The translations under genes and the position numbers were made by a program. The notes under the pieces are model-generated. The model searched no databases. It was given only the letters and a program-made list of their open reading frames with translations, and was not told where the DNA came from. From DASWJZ01 sp963761005 (GTDB lineage: Bacteria; Pseudomonadota; Alphaproteobacteria; Rhizobiales; Afifellaceae): DNA of 64,000 nucleotides. Positions within the stretch are counted from its first letter, which is position 1. Each line of letters starts with the position of its first letter. The DNA lies in NCBI GenBank assembly GCA_963761005.1, contig CAVXFK010000027.1:620001-684000 (forward strand), read 5' to 3'. This document shows, in pieces, positions 8,262 to 17,496 of this stretch.

Positions 8262-9539
8262 ATGTCGCTCCTCCTTCTCTTTGTCCTGCTCTTCGTTCTG
8301 ATGGTGATCGGTGCGCCGGTCGCGGTCGCGCTCGGGCTCTCTTCGCTCGTCTTCATCATGCTCTCCGGGCTGCCGTCGATGACGGTGCTCCACAACATGG
8401 TGAACGGCATCAACTCCTTCCCGCTGATCGCCGTGCCGTTCTTCATTCTCGCCGGACACTTGATGAACACCGCCGGCATCACGACACGCATCTTCAGTTT
8501 CGCGCGCGCGACGGTCGGGTGGATGCACGGCGGGCTCGGCCATGTGAATGTCGGCGCGAGCGTCATCTTCGCCGGCATGTCGGGCGCTGCGGTCGCCGAC
8601 GCCGGTGGGCTCGGCAACATCGAAATCAAGGCGATGCGCGACGCCGGCTACGACACCGACTTCTCCGTCGGCATCACCGCCGCCTCTTCCACCATCGGCC
8701 CGATCATTCCCCCGTCGCTGCCGCTGGTCATCTATGGCGTGATCGCCAATGCCTCGATCGGGCAGCTCTTTGCGGCCGGCATCGTGCCTGGCTTCCTGAT
8801 GGCGGCGATGCTGATGGTGATGGTCGCCTGGTACGCGCGGCGGCGGAACTATCCGCGCGACACGCGCTTCGAGTTCCGCCGCTTCTTCCGCACGCTTGCC
8901 GACGCCGCGCTGCCGCTCTTCACGCCGGTCATCATCGTCGGCGGCATTCTCTCCGGCATGTTTACGCCGACCGAAGCTGCGATCGCCGCTGTCGTCTATT
9001 CGCTCTTCCTCGGCCTCGTCATCTACCGCACGCTCAATCTCAAGAACGTGCTGCGCGTCTCGATGGACACGCTCGAGACCACGGCCGCGATCATGATGAT
9101 CGTCGGCGCCTCGACGATCTTCGCCTGGATCCTGACCGCCAACCAGGTGGCGCTGCACTTCGCCAACGTGCTCTTCGCCTTCACCGACAACCGCGTCGTC
9201 GTGCTGCTCCTGATCACCGTGATGGTGCTCGTCATCGGCTGCTTCATGGAGACGATCGCCGCGATCACTATTCTCGTGCCGGTTCTGCTGCCGATCGCCG
9301 TCAAGATCGGCATCGATCCGGTACACTTCGGCATCATCCTGATCCTGAACCTGATGATCGGCCTTCTGACGCCGCCGGTCGGGATGGTGCTCTACGTGCT
9401 CTCGAAGGTCGCCAACGTACCGTTCGAGCGATGCGTAGTCGCGACCGCGCCGTTCCTGATCCCGCTCGTCTTCGTGCTCATGCTCCTCACCTTCATCCCT
9501 GAGCTTTCGATGTGGCTGCCGACCGCATTTTACCGGTAG
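8262..9539 (+). CDS. dctM: TRAP transporter large permease subunit DctM
   Basis: A 425-residue, very hydrophobic protein with about twelve membrane segments. Family marks include GINSFPLIAVPFFILAG, the MSGAAVADAGGLG loop, TAASSTIGPIIPPS and the C-terminal half repeat LNLMIGLLTPPVGMVLY. It is the ion-coupled transport channel of the TRAP system and completes the dctPQM operon. The substrate is not readable from sequence; kduI on the other side of the GntR gene hints at a sugar acid. Confidence 0.92.
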   Translation: MSLLLLFVLLFVLMVIGAPVAVALGLSSLVFIMLSGLPSMTVLHNMVNGINSFPLIAVPFFILAGHLMNTAGITTRIFSFARATVGWMHGGLGHVNVGASVIFAGMSGAAVADAGGLGNIEIKAMRDAGYDTDFSVGITAASSTIGPIIPPSLPLVIYGVIANASIGQLFAAGIVPGFLMAAMLMVMVAWYARRRNYPRDTRFEFRRFFRTLADAALPLFTPVIIVGGILSGMFTPTEAAIAAVVYSLFLGLVIYRTLNLKNVLRVSMDTLETTAAIMMIVGASTIFAWILTANQVALHFANVLFAFTDNRVVVLLLITVMVLVIGCFMETIAAITILVPVLLPIAVKIGIDPVHFGIILILNLMIGLLTPPVGMVLYVLSKVANVPFERCVVATAPFLIPLVFVLMLLTFIPELSMWLPTAFYR

Positions 9540-9664
9540 GCGCCGGCTTCGAGGCGCGGCCGACGCTGTCCCGAGTGATTGCTGTTGTCGGGATTTGGCA
9601 TGCGCATGTCACGCAGGTCGGCTAAGAGCAACGGGCATCCACAACTCTCTGTCGGCGAAACCTC

Positions 9665-10564
9665 ATGAATCTCAATGTGTTCCAGCGGCCTGGCCGCTTC
9701 TTTCGGGGCAACCTCCATACGCATTCGGATCGCTCCGACGGGATGCTCGCGCCGGAAGCGGTCGTCGCGCACTACCGCGACGCCGGTTACGATTTTCTGG
9801 CGCTGACCGACCATTTCCTGCCGCGCTACGATTTTCCGATCGTCGACACGCGGCCCTTCCGCAGCAACCGCTTCACGACAATCTTGGGTGCCGAAGTGCA
9901 CGCGCCGGCGAACTCGCAGGACGAGGCCTGGCATATCCTCTGTGTCGGCCTGCCGGAGGATTTTCCGCCGACCGGGGAAACGGAGACTGGCGCCGCGCTT
10001 GCGCAGCGCGCGGCCGATGCCGGTGCGTTCGTCGCGATCGCGCATCCGCAGTGGTCGAGCCTCAGCATCGAAGACGGCCGCGCGCTGCCGATGGCGCACG
10101 CAGTCGAGGTCTACAACCACACGTGCGCGCTTGAGAGTGGGCGGGGCGACGGGGCGGCGCTTCTCGACCAGCTGATGAACGGGGGCCGCGACATCCTGGC
10201 GGTCGCCACCGACGACGCGCATTTCCGCTATGCCGACGCCTGCGGCGCCTGGGTGATGGTGAAAGCGGAGGAGAACGAGCCGAGCGCGCTTCTTGGGGCG
10301 CTGAAGAGCGGGGACTTCTATTCGAGCCAGGGCCCCCTGATCCACTCCGCCGAGATCGCCGGAGGTGCGCTTCACGTCGAATGCTCGCCGGCGGTCAGCA
10401 TCGCGGCGGTCGGGCGCGGGTCGCGCTCGGTCCACATCCATGGTCGGCAGCTGACGCGCGGCGAGATCGCGCTCGAGCACTTTGCCGGCGACTGGTTCCG
10501 CTTCGTCGTGTCGGATGCCGCCGGCCGCTGGGCGTGGAGCAACCCGGTGCGGCTTCCCGCCTGA
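9665..10564 (+). CDS. PHP-domain metal-dependent phosphoesterase-like protein
   Basis: A 299-residue protein whose first 200 residues form a PHP domain: HTHSDRSDG supplies the first metal ligands, followed by LALTDHFLP, GAEVHAP, VAIAHPQWS, VEVYNHTCA and VATDDAHFR, each with a His or Asp ligand in the expected order. Such proteins hydrolyse phosphoesters or act as metal-dependent hydrolases in the cytoplasm. It follows dctM by 125 bases in the same direction and may belong to the same catabolic unit. The last 80 residues form a beta-rich tail seen in related CehA-type proteins. The substrate is unknown. Confidence 0.82.
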   Translation: MNLNVFQRPGRFFRGNLHTHSDRSDGMLAPEAVVAHYRDAGYDFLALTDHFLPRYDFPIVDTRPFRSNRFTTILGAEVHAPANSQDEAWHILCVGLPEDFPPTGETETGAALAQRAADAGAFVAIAHPQWSSLSIEDGRALPMAHAVEVYNHTCALESGRGDGAALLDQLMNGGRDILAVATDDAHFRYADACGAWVMVKAEENEPSALLGALKSGDFYSSQGPLIHSAEIAGGALHVECSPAVSIAAVGRGSRSVHIHGRQLTRGEIALEHFAGDWFRFVVSDAAGRWAWSNPVRLPA

Positions 10565-10667
10565 GGCGCCCCATCACGGCGGTTTGTATGGCGGGGCTTC
10601 AGCGCCCCTCGGCAATCTGCATGTCTCGGTCCAGAATGCCGCCGGTCCAAGCCGTGGAGGCTGAAGG

Positions 10668-11465
10668 ATGCGGACCCGAAATTTGCTCTTCGCCGGTGCC
10701 GCGTGTCTCGCTTTGGCGTGCGGGTCGGCGGTGGCCGGTGACACCGACGTCGATCTTGAGCTGGTGCTCGCGGTCGACGTGTCGCGCTCCATGGACCCGG
10801 GCGAGCAGGAGCTTCAGAAGCAGGGCTATGTCGCCGCGCTCCAGCACCCCGACGTGCTGGAAGCGATCCGCGAAGGTTTTCTCGGGCGGATTGCGGTCAC
10901 CTATGTGGAATGGGCCGGCCCAGGCCTGCAGCGGATCATCGTGCCATGGACGATCGTCGACGGAGCGGATTCGGCGAAGGCGCTTGGCGACCGGATCGCT
11001 TCGATGCCGCTTTCCTATCTGCACGGCACGTCGATATCGGGCGGGCTCCTGTTCTCGATGGGCCTCTTCGATGGGAACGGATTTCGCAGTGCTCGGCAAG
11101 TGATCGATGTCTCCGGCGATGGGCCGAACAACATGGGCCACCCGGTGCTTGAGGCGCGCGAGACGGTGCTCGACCACGGTGTGACCATCAACGGCCTGCC
11201 GATCATGATCCACGCCGACTATTTCGGCGGTTATTCAATTCCGAACCTCGACGTCTATTACGAGGATTGCGTCATCGGCGGGCCGGGCGCCTTCATCGTT
11301 ACGGTGAAGAGCATCGACGAGTTCGCCGAGGCGATCCGGCGCAAGCTCGTGCTCGAGGTCGCAGGGGACGAGCCGAAGATCATCCCGGCGCAATTCTCCG
11401 AGCCGGAACGGCGCATCGACTGCCAGATCGGCGAGAAGCTCAGAAGGCGCTGGATGGATCCCTAA
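10668..11465 (+). CDS. DUF1194 (von Willebrand A-like) secreted protein
   Basis: A 265-residue protein with a clear signal peptide (cleavage near residue 24, CGSAVAGD). It begins its mature part with a vWA-type metal site, ELVLAVDVSRSMDPGEQELQ (DxSxS), and later has DVSGDGPNN, diagnostic of the DUF1194 family. These proteins are periplasmic and of unknown function; the vWA fold suggests protein binding. An AAGG ribosome site stands just before the ATG. It ends 17 bases before the convergent coiled-coil gene. Confidence 0.85.
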   Translation: MRTRNLLFAGAACLALACGSAVAGDTDVDLELVLAVDVSRSMDPGEQELQKQGYVAALQHPDVLEAIREGFLGRIAVTYVEWAGPGLQRIIVPWTIVDGADSAKALGDRIASMPLSYLHGTSISGGLLFSMGLFDGNGFRSARQVIDVSGDGPNNMGHPVLEARETVLDHGVTINGLPIMIHADYFGGYSIPNLDVYYEDCVIGGPGAFIVTVKSIDEFAEAIRRKLVLEVAGDEPKIIPAQFSEPERRIDCQIGEKLRRRWMDP

Positions 11466-11481
11466 GCGGAACCCGGCGAAG

Positions 11482-12528
11482 CTACTCGCCCGCCTGATTG
11501 CCGGCGCGCTTCAACGCGCGAATCTCGGCAAGTGCTGCAAAGAAGCGGTTCTCGGCGTTGCCTGTGCCTTCGTTCTCTTCTTCCGGTTCCGGCTTCGCCT
11601 TCCCGCTCTCGGGTGACATGCGAAGCGCGACCAGCTCGCCGATATTAGCGGCGCCGCCGGGCACAGTGGCCGCGGGCATGCGCGGTGGCGGGGCCGCGGT
11701 CGGTTCCGGAGCAGACTCTGCCGGTTCGGCATTCGCCAGATCGGCGATCCGCTGCAGGTCACGCGTCGCTTCGGCGACGACGGCGACCGACTGCTCGGGC
11801 GACGCGGTCGCCACATGCTTCGGCCGTTTCGGCAGCGGAACTACGCTGCCGCCAGTTTGAGGCTCCGCCAACTCCGCGACGGCCTCTTCGCCGGCGCCCT
11901 CGACGTCGCGACTCGCAAAGGCGCGCGGCAGTCGAGCCTCATCGACCTCGAAAGGCACCGGCTGGCCGGGCTCCTCGCCAAGGCGGGCGCGGAGCGTGTC
12001 ATTCTCGGCTCTGAGCGCCACCACCGCGAGCCGGCGCTGGTCGGCGATGACCGATGCCTCGTCTAGCGTCTCCTCGGCGCTGGCGCGCCGCTTCGTCTCG
12101 AGCTTCAGGGCGTGCTGGGCGGAGCGAAGGGCAGCACCCGCCTCGGCGTGCCGCCGTTCGAGGTCCTGCACCAGCTCGCGCTCGGAGGCGAGGCGCCGCT
12201 CGACATCGTGGAAATCTTCCGCATCGGCGACGAGCTCCGCCTGCGCGTTCATCAGGTCGCGCTCTTTCAGGTCGGCTTCGAGACGATAGGAAGTCGCCAT
12301 GTCGAGCACGTGGCTGACCTCGCGCTCCAGGCGGTGCATCTGCACGGCATGGCGCGCGCGCAGCTCATCGCGCTCGCTCTCGAACTCGGCCCGTCGCATC
12401 GCGATCCCGGCAAGCAGCCGCCGCTCGGTCAGTCGCCGCGTTCGACGCACGAGCGCGACCGAAAAGGCGAGCCACAGCAGCCCGCTCACGAAGAAGCCGA
12501 GGGCGAAGATCATGGCCGACTGGATCAT
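11482..12528 (-). CDS. Membrane-anchored coiled-coil protein of unknown function
   Basis: A 348-residue protein with one N-terminal membrane segment (about residues 5-27), followed by a long, charged helical region with heptad-like pattern from about 40 to 190, typical of a coiled coil. The rest is Pro/Ala/Glu-rich and probably disordered, ending with a short helix (FFAALAEIRALKRAGNQ). No enzyme motif is seen. It resembles membrane scaffold proteins of the envelope or division apparatus, but I do not recognise the family. It stands alone on the minus strand. Confidence 0.7.
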   Translation of the reverse strand: MIQSAMIFALGFFVSGLLWLAFSVALVRRTRRLTERRLLAGIAMRRAEFESERDELRARHAVQMHRLEREVSHVLDMATSYRLEADLKERDLMNAQAELVADAEDFHDVERRLASERELVQDLERRHAEAGAALRSAQHALKLETKRRASAEETLDEASVIADQRRLAVVALRAENDTLRARLGEEPGQPVPFEVDEARLPRAFASRDVEGAGEEAVAELAEPQTGGSVVPLPKRPKHVATASPEQSVAVVAEATRDLQRIADLANAEPAESAPEPTAAPPPRMPAATVPGGAANIGELVALRMSPESGKAKPEPEEENEGTGNAENRFFAALAEIRALKRAGNQAGE

Positions 12529-12682
12529 CGACGGCTCCGCTACGCCACCCTTTGAGCAGTATAGGCGGGAATACCCGCGGGCAACAGAAGGACGCGCAGC
12601 GTCCTCGCAAATTCCTGGCGAACGGCGTCAAATCCTTGCCAGGTGTGACGAATCGGGCACGCTGGCTGTGCCCGATTTTGCA

Positions 12683-13282
12683 TCAGAACGGGTTCCAGGT
12701 GGGCCGCGGCGTGAACTTCAGGTAGCCGATATTGATGCCGAGTCGGGCACCGACGCCGCTCCTGATCGGCACCACGTAGACGGTGACGTTGGGGGTCTCG
12801 GAGTTGGCGAGCACCGTCATGCCGAGGCCCGCGACCAGATAGGCGGAGCCGTCGACGCCGCCATAGCGGCGATAGATCGCGAGCGAGTTCGGCAGATCGT
12901 AGACGAGCATCATGGTGCGGTTGCCGTCGCCGCCGAAGTCCCAGCCGATCGACGGGCCCTGCCAGTAGACCTGCCGCCGGCCCTCGACCTTCGTGTAGAG
13001 GAAGCCGTCCCCGTAGCGCACGCCGCCGATTATGGCGCCGCCGCCCTCCTGGCCGATGATGTAGCCGTTCGGGAGCCCGTAGTGGGAGACCGCCTTCTCG
13101 ACCAGCGTTGCAAGGCCGCCCGACACCTCGCCGAAGAAGCGGTGCCCGGCGTCGACGATCTCCTGCGCGGTGTAGGCCTCGTTATCCTTCGTGTTCGGCG
13201 CGGCCGCGAGGGAAGGACCGAAGGTCGCCCCGAGCATCAAAGCGGCAAAGAAAAGTCTGGAAAACAAGCGGAAAACGGCCAT
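12683..13282 (-). CDS. DUF1134 secreted protein
   Basis: A 199-residue protein with a signal peptide (about 27 residues, ending GPSLAAAPN). The mature part is the glycine-rich DUF1134 domain: TAQEIVDAGHRFFGEVSGGLA, GNRTMMLVYDLP and ARLGINIGYLKFTPRPTWNPF. The family occurs in alphaproteobacteria and is thought to be related to SYLF lipid-binding proteins; its function is not known. The frame is open well upstream, but the ATG at 13282 is the one that gives a proper signal sequence. It faces away from chpT. Confidence 0.85.
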   Translation of the reverse strand: MAVFRLFSRLFFAALMLGATFGPSLAAAPNTKDNEAYTAQEIVDAGHRFFGEVSGGLATLVEKAVSHYGLPNGYIIGQEGGGAIIGGVRYGDGFLYTKVEGRRQVYWQGPSIGWDFGGDGNRTMMLVYDLPNSLAIYRRYGGVDGSAYLVAGLGMTVLANSETPNVTVYVVPIRSGVGARLGINIGYLKFTPRPTWNPF

Positions 13283-13508
13283 GGACAGTCCCTCGCCCGG
13301 CTGGTGGTGACGAGCCCGGAGCGGCGCGATTCTGGGCCCTCTACAGTTCGCGCGCCAGGGTAAATGTCGGGTTAAGCTCGCGGCCAGAGCGAACGGCGCT
13401 TGGCAGGGACCGAGGCGGCCTGTAAGCGTCACCATTGGGGGCGCTTTCGGCTTTGGAGTCCGCGCCGACCCACCTCGACATTTCCTTGGGCGAACCTTCG
13501 CGATCCAC

Positions 13509-14150
13509 ATGACCGACAAGATCGATCCGCTTGAGCTTGCCGCCCTCGTCGCGAGCCGGGTGTGCCACGACATCATCTCGCCCGTCGGGGCGATCGTGAA
13601 CGGCCTCGAAGTGCTGGAAGAGGAGAAGGACGAGTCCATGCGCGAATTCGCGCAGGATCTGGTCCAGAAGAGCGCCCGCCAGGCGAGCGCCAAGCTGCAG
13701 TTCGCCAGGCTCGCCTTCGGCGCCTCGGGAAGCGCAGGCACCGAGCTCGACATGGCCGATGCCGGGCGCTGTGCCGCCGCCTTCATGGAGCGGGAGAAGC
13801 CGAACCTCGACTGGCAGGTCAAGGCCGGACTGCTGCCGAAGTCGGAGGCGAAGCTCCTCCTGAACCTCCTGATCATCGCACTGAATTCCGCCGCCCGTGG
13901 CGGCACGATCACCGTCACCGCCGAACGCGACGGCGGGGAGACGGTGATCCGCGTGGTCGCCGAGGGCGACCGCGCCAAGCTCCCGGCGGGGGTAAAGGAG
14001 GTGATTGCGGAGGGGGCGATGCCCAATCCGCTCGATGCCCACGCCGTGCAGCCGCTCTACGCCGCGCTCCTCGCCAAAGAGGCGAAGATGGGGATCACCG
14101 CGACGCAGGAGGAAAACCGCGTGGTCCTCGCTGCAAGGCCGGTGACCTGA
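13509..14150 (+). CDS. chpT: Histidine phosphotransferase ChpT
   Basis: A 213-residue ChpT (DUF2328) protein. Helix one carries the phospho-accepting His in LAALVASRVCHDIISPVGAI, followed by the second dimerisation helix (ESMREFAQDLVQKSARQASA) and a degenerate kinase-like ATPase fold. ChpT passes phosphate from the hybrid kinase CckA to CtrA and CpdR, so it sits at the centre of alphaproteobacterial cell-cycle control. The position fits: ctrA lies 630 bases downstream, in the opposite direction, after a small response regulator. Confidence 0.9.
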   Translation: MTDKIDPLELAALVASRVCHDIISPVGAIVNGLEVLEEEKDESMREFAQDLVQKSARQASAKLQFARLAFGASGSAGTELDMADAGRCAAAFMEREKPNLDWQVKAGLLPKSEAKLLLNLLIIALNSAARGGTITVTAERDGGETVIRVVAEGDRAKLPAGVKEVIAEGAMPNPLDAHAVQPLYAALLAKEAKMGITATQEENRVVLAARPVT

Positions 14151-14338
14151 AGCCCGGCTGTGGGCCTGCCGCAAATCTTGCCGAGCCGCTAACGCCGTCG
14201 TTCTGCTTTGCCTCTTGCGCGGCAAGGAGCCTTAAGCACGCTCCTTGACCGCAGGGTAACCCGCCCCCGTTAGACCTTCGCTCAAGATTGCCGCGAAAGA
14301 AGCGGCGACGAAGGTGGCGTCAAGCGGGTGGGTTCTCC

Positions 14339-14704
14339 ATGAAGCATTGTCTCATCGTCGACAATTCAAGCTCGATCAGGAAGGTCGCGCGCAAGATCCT
14401 CGAAGAGGCGGATTTCCGCACGAGCGAGGCGGGGACGCGGTCCGATGCGATCGAGATGTGCCGCAGCGAGATGCCGGACTGCGTCGTGGTTGACTGGCAA
14501 ATGCCCGACGGCGACGTGATGAAGTTCCTGACCAAGCTCCGCGCGCTGCCGGGCGGCGCGCAGCCGACGGTCATGTATCTGACCTCTGAGAACGAGCCGG
14601 AGAACGTCGCCCGCGCGATGCGGAGCGGCGCCGACATGCACATCATGAAGCCCTTCGACCGGGAGAGCTTCATGCGGCCGTTCACCGAGGCAGGACTAAT
14701 CTAA
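14339..14704 (+). CDS. Single-domain CheY-like response regulator
   Basis: A 121-residue stand-alone receiver domain. The acid pocket and phospho-acceptor are visible (LIVDNSSSIRK at the N-terminus, VVVDWQMPDGD with the phospho-Asp), then the Thr in MYLTSENE and the Lys in HIMKPFD. It has no output domain. The ATG at 14339 follows a 190-base gap after chpT. In related genomes such a regulator often lies between chpT and ctrA; its target is not clear from the sequence and could be the flagellar motor or the CckA-ChpT relay. Confidence 0.85.
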   Translation: MKHCLIVDNSSSIRKVARKILEEADFRTSEAGTRSDAIEMCRSEMPDCVVVDWQMPDGDVMKFLTKLRALPGGAQPTVMYLTSENEPENVARAMRSGADMHIMKPFDRESFMRPFTEAGLI

Positions 14705-14728
14705 TCCTTTCACGCGGCGGACCGAAGC

Positions 14729-14756
14729 GAAAGGCCGGCCCTCGGGCCGGCCTTTC
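14729..14756. terminator. Bidirectional hairpin terminator
   Basis: A perfect 13-bp stem (GAAAGGCCGGCCC with its complement) closes on a two-base loop between the convergent response regulator and ctrA genes. The outer stem AAAG/CTTT gives a short T-run on both strands, so it could end transcription of both genes. Confidence 0.8.
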
Positions 14757-14782
14757 TCATTGGAGAGTGGGCTGCGCGCGCT

Positions 14783-15484
<702 letters not shown>

Positions 15485-15580
15485 CCCAATCCCCTTATCA
15501 GCTCTGTTGCGGACACCGCCACCCTCGACCACGCCGCAGCGAGCCAGATCAAATCCGACGCACACGCTATCGTGGAATGG

Positions 15581-15645
15581 TTAACAGATTCTGTTTGGCG
15601 CCGGCAAGCGCACACCCTGAAGTTTCCTTGATAGACTCTTGAATC
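15581..15645 (-). promoter_or_regulatory. ctrA upstream control region: GANTC cluster and CtrA half-site
   Basis: Three GANTC sites (15587 GATTC, 15634 GACTC, 15641 GAATC) fall within 59 bases, about 100-160 bases upstream of ctrA. A TTAAC (15581-15585), which reads GTTAACCAT on the coding strand and so contains the CtrA half-site TTAACCAT, lies next to the first. In Caulobacter, CcrM methylation of GANTC controls a ctrA promoter and CtrA feeds back on itself, so the arrangement suggests the same logic here. Confidence 0.55.
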
Positions 15646-15902
15646 CATTCTTAAATCCGAGCCGACCCTCGTCCTGCGCTACGCTCAACATTCCTGGCTA
15701 AGGGATTTCCGCGACCGGCGTGGCATCGATGCATCAGGCATCGATCTGCGCGGACGGCGCGGTTTACCCCGCTTTAAATCATCTCCTCCATGATTAATGC
15801 GACCCGTAAACGAAACGTTACCGCCTGTAGGCAAAGCCAAGGGTCGGAAAAGGGGATCGCCGATTAGCGGGCGGGCCTCGGGGCTTTGGGGGAGTATTGC
15901 GT

Positions 15903-16274
15903 ATGAAGTCACGAGACTCTGCTGTGCGAATGATGCGCTTCCAGGCTGACGAACGCCGGCGGCAGGTCGGTCAGATCGAGACGATGATCGAGGAGTTCGG
16001 ACGCATGATCTCCGACCTCGATCTCGAGATCGCGGCCGAGCATCGGCGGACCGGAATCGACGACGAGAAGCACTTCGCATATTCGACCTTCGCACGCGCT
16101 GCCAAGCAACGGCGCGCCAACCTCGAAGCCTCGGTCGCGGAACTCGGCGGACAGCTTGAGACGGCGAAGGCCGCGCTCGACCTTGCTCTGGCCGAGCTTC
16201 AGCGCGAGGAGGAGAAGCTCGAGCGCGAGAGCGGGCAGGACACCGGCCGCCACGCAAACCGCGTCGCAGGCTGA
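15903..16274 (+). CDS. fliJ: Flagellar export protein FliJ
   Basis: About 123 residues, almost entirely charged helix with heptad pattern over the first 115 residues, as in FliJ: RDSAVRMMRFQADERRRQVG and later AKQRRANLEASVAEL. FliJ is the coiled-coil stalk of the flagellar type III export ATPase and binds FliI. The ATG at 15903 has GGGGGAGT about seven bases upstream. FliI is usually the upstream neighbour; here a 418-base gap to ctrA lies before it and no fliI is in the window. A link with ctrA is common in the order. Confidence 0.8.
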   Translation: MKSRDSAVRMMRFQADERRRQVGQIETMIEEFGRMISDLDLEIAAEHRRTGIDDEKHFAYSTFARAAKQRRANLEASVAELGGQLETAKAALDLALAELQREEEKLERESGQDTGRHANRVAG

Positions 16275-16301
16275 GTTTTCTCAATTCTCTATTCTGTCGT
16301 C

Positions 16302-16390
16302 ATTGCCGGGCTTGACCCGGCAATCTATTCCAGGACGGCTGGGACCGGCATCGACGTGACGGAATGGATGCCCGGATCAAGTCCGGGCAT
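16302..16390. repeat. Pair of REP-like palindromes
   Basis: Two GC-rich imperfect palindromes stand 43 bases apart between convergent genes: one at 16302-16324 (ATTGCCGGG...CCCGGCAAT) and one at 16368-16390 (ATGCCCGGA...TCCGGGCAT). Dispersed palindromes of this type are common between genes in Hyphomicrobiales, and they may also end transcription of fliJ and the sulfotransferase operon. Confidence 0.7.
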
Positions 16391-16424
16391 GACGACCGGG
16401 ACTCGGATCGTCTCTTTGGCTCCG

Positions 16425-17168
16425 CTACTTCAATGCATGCTTGGCAAGGCGCTCATAGATCGGCAGCGCCTTGGCTTCGAGGCTTTGGAGCTTCGGATCG
16501 TAGAGCGCCGGCATCGGGCGCGCGGGCCCAAAGCCGGTTGAGCGGTTCACTGCATCGTACCAATGCGCCGCCCATACGCCGTCCGTGCCGCGCGGACCGG
16601 CGGGCCAGGAAAGCATCCTTTCCGTAAACGGAATCGCCAGCGCGTCGCAGAACGCGCGAAGCACGCGCGGCGGATCGGCGAGAAGCGCGTCGGCATCGAT
16701 CACCGGGGGCGGCTCGCCGCCGATCTCGGCAGCCTCCTTGAACAGCGCCTCCTGCTCGGCAAAGCCGGTGTCGGCGAAGGTGACGGCTTCGCGCTTCGCG
16801 GCGTAGGAGGCGAGCACGCGCGCGGGATGGCGGATCAGGAAGGCATGGCGGCAGGCACGCATCCAGTCGCGCCCGATCTCAGGCAGCATGTGATGCGTCA
16901 TATGCTTCTGATACCAGAGCTTCTTGCCGCCGGGCGGCGTGCCGGCGACCGCCACCGCGACTTTCCGCCAATCCGTCTCGTGGTGCTCCAACACCGCGTC
17001 GCGCATCGGGTGTTCGGCACCTGAGAGCTTCAGATAGGCGGCGTAGAAAGGTTCGTCGGAGACGGCGCAGTCGAGACGGTTCCCGAAGGCGCGCATCAGC
17101 GCGGTCGAGAGATTGCGCGGACCCGACCACATTGCGATCCGCACGGAGTCGTCGCGCGCGGCGATCAT
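16425..17168 (-). CDS. Sulfotransferase-like protein
   Basis: A 247-residue P-loop protein. The N-terminal RIAMWSGPRNLSTALMRAF is the PAPS 5'-phosphosulfate loop of sulfotransferases, and HAFLIRHPARVLASYAAKRE matches the 3'-phosphate-binding loop with its conserved Arg and Ser. The acceptor is not known. It is the last gene of a three-gene minus-strand operon with an aminotransferase and a GNAT acetyltransferase, an arrangement that recurs in Rhizobiales and may reflect amino acid or lipid modification. Confidence 0.75.
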   Translation of the reverse strand: MIAARDDSVRIAMWSGPRNLSTALMRAFGNRLDCAVSDEPFYAAYLKLSGAEHPMRDAVLEHHETDWRKVAVAVAGTPPGGKKLWYQKHMTHHMLPEIGRDWMRACRHAFLIRHPARVLASYAAKREAVTFADTGFAEQEALFKEAAEIGGEPPPVIDADALLADPPRVLRAFCDALAIPFTERMLSWPAGPRGTDGVWAAHWYDAVNRSTGFGPARPMPALYDPKLQSLEAKALPIYERLAKHALK

Positions 17169-17193
17169 CTGAAAGGCGCGCAGCGGATCGCCG

Positions 17194-17496
17194 TCATTGC
17201 CGGTAGAGCAGGTCGGCCCACTCGGGATGCTCCTTGAACTTCCGGTGGGCGTAGGGACAGTCCGGGATCACCTTCTTGCCGGCGGCGCGGAAATCTTCGA
17301 CGGCGCGGGCGACAAGCGCGGCCGCCACACCTTGTCCGCGATGCTGAACCGGCGTCTCGGTGTGATTGATGGTGACCGGGCCTGGCGGGCGCTCGAAAAA
17401 GAGCAGCTCGGCCTCCGAGCCGTCCTCGAACACGTAGACATAGCGACCGCGGTCGCCGCTTGCCTCAAGCCGGATCCCCTCCGGGTCGACCGTCAC
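17194..17496 (-). CDS. Small GNAT N-acetyltransferase
   Basis: A 100-residue protein of the short GNAT group. The acetyl-CoA loop is seen as VQHRGQGVAAALVARAVED, after the TINHTETPV strand, and the end CPYAHRKFKEHPEWADLL matches small acetyltransferases that act on unknown amines. It starts with a GTG overlapping the stop of the aminotransferase by four bases (GTGA) and ends 25 bases before the sulfotransferase gene. The substrate is not predictable. Confidence 0.85.
   Translation of the reverse strand: MTVDPEGIRLEASGDRGRYVYVFEDGSEAELLFFERPPGPVTINHTETPVQHRGQGVAAALVARAVEDFRAAGKKVIPDCPYAHRKFKEHPEWADLLYRQ

Noticed and set aside
7590..9326. A 578-codon minus-strand frame across the TRAP permease genes
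   Set aside because: His/Asp/Arg-rich composition with no domain, antisense to intact dctQ and dctM with clear membrane segments.
16302..16390. CRISPR array
   Set aside because: Only two unlike palindromes are present, without regular spacing or spacers; no CRISPR array was seen anywhere in the window.
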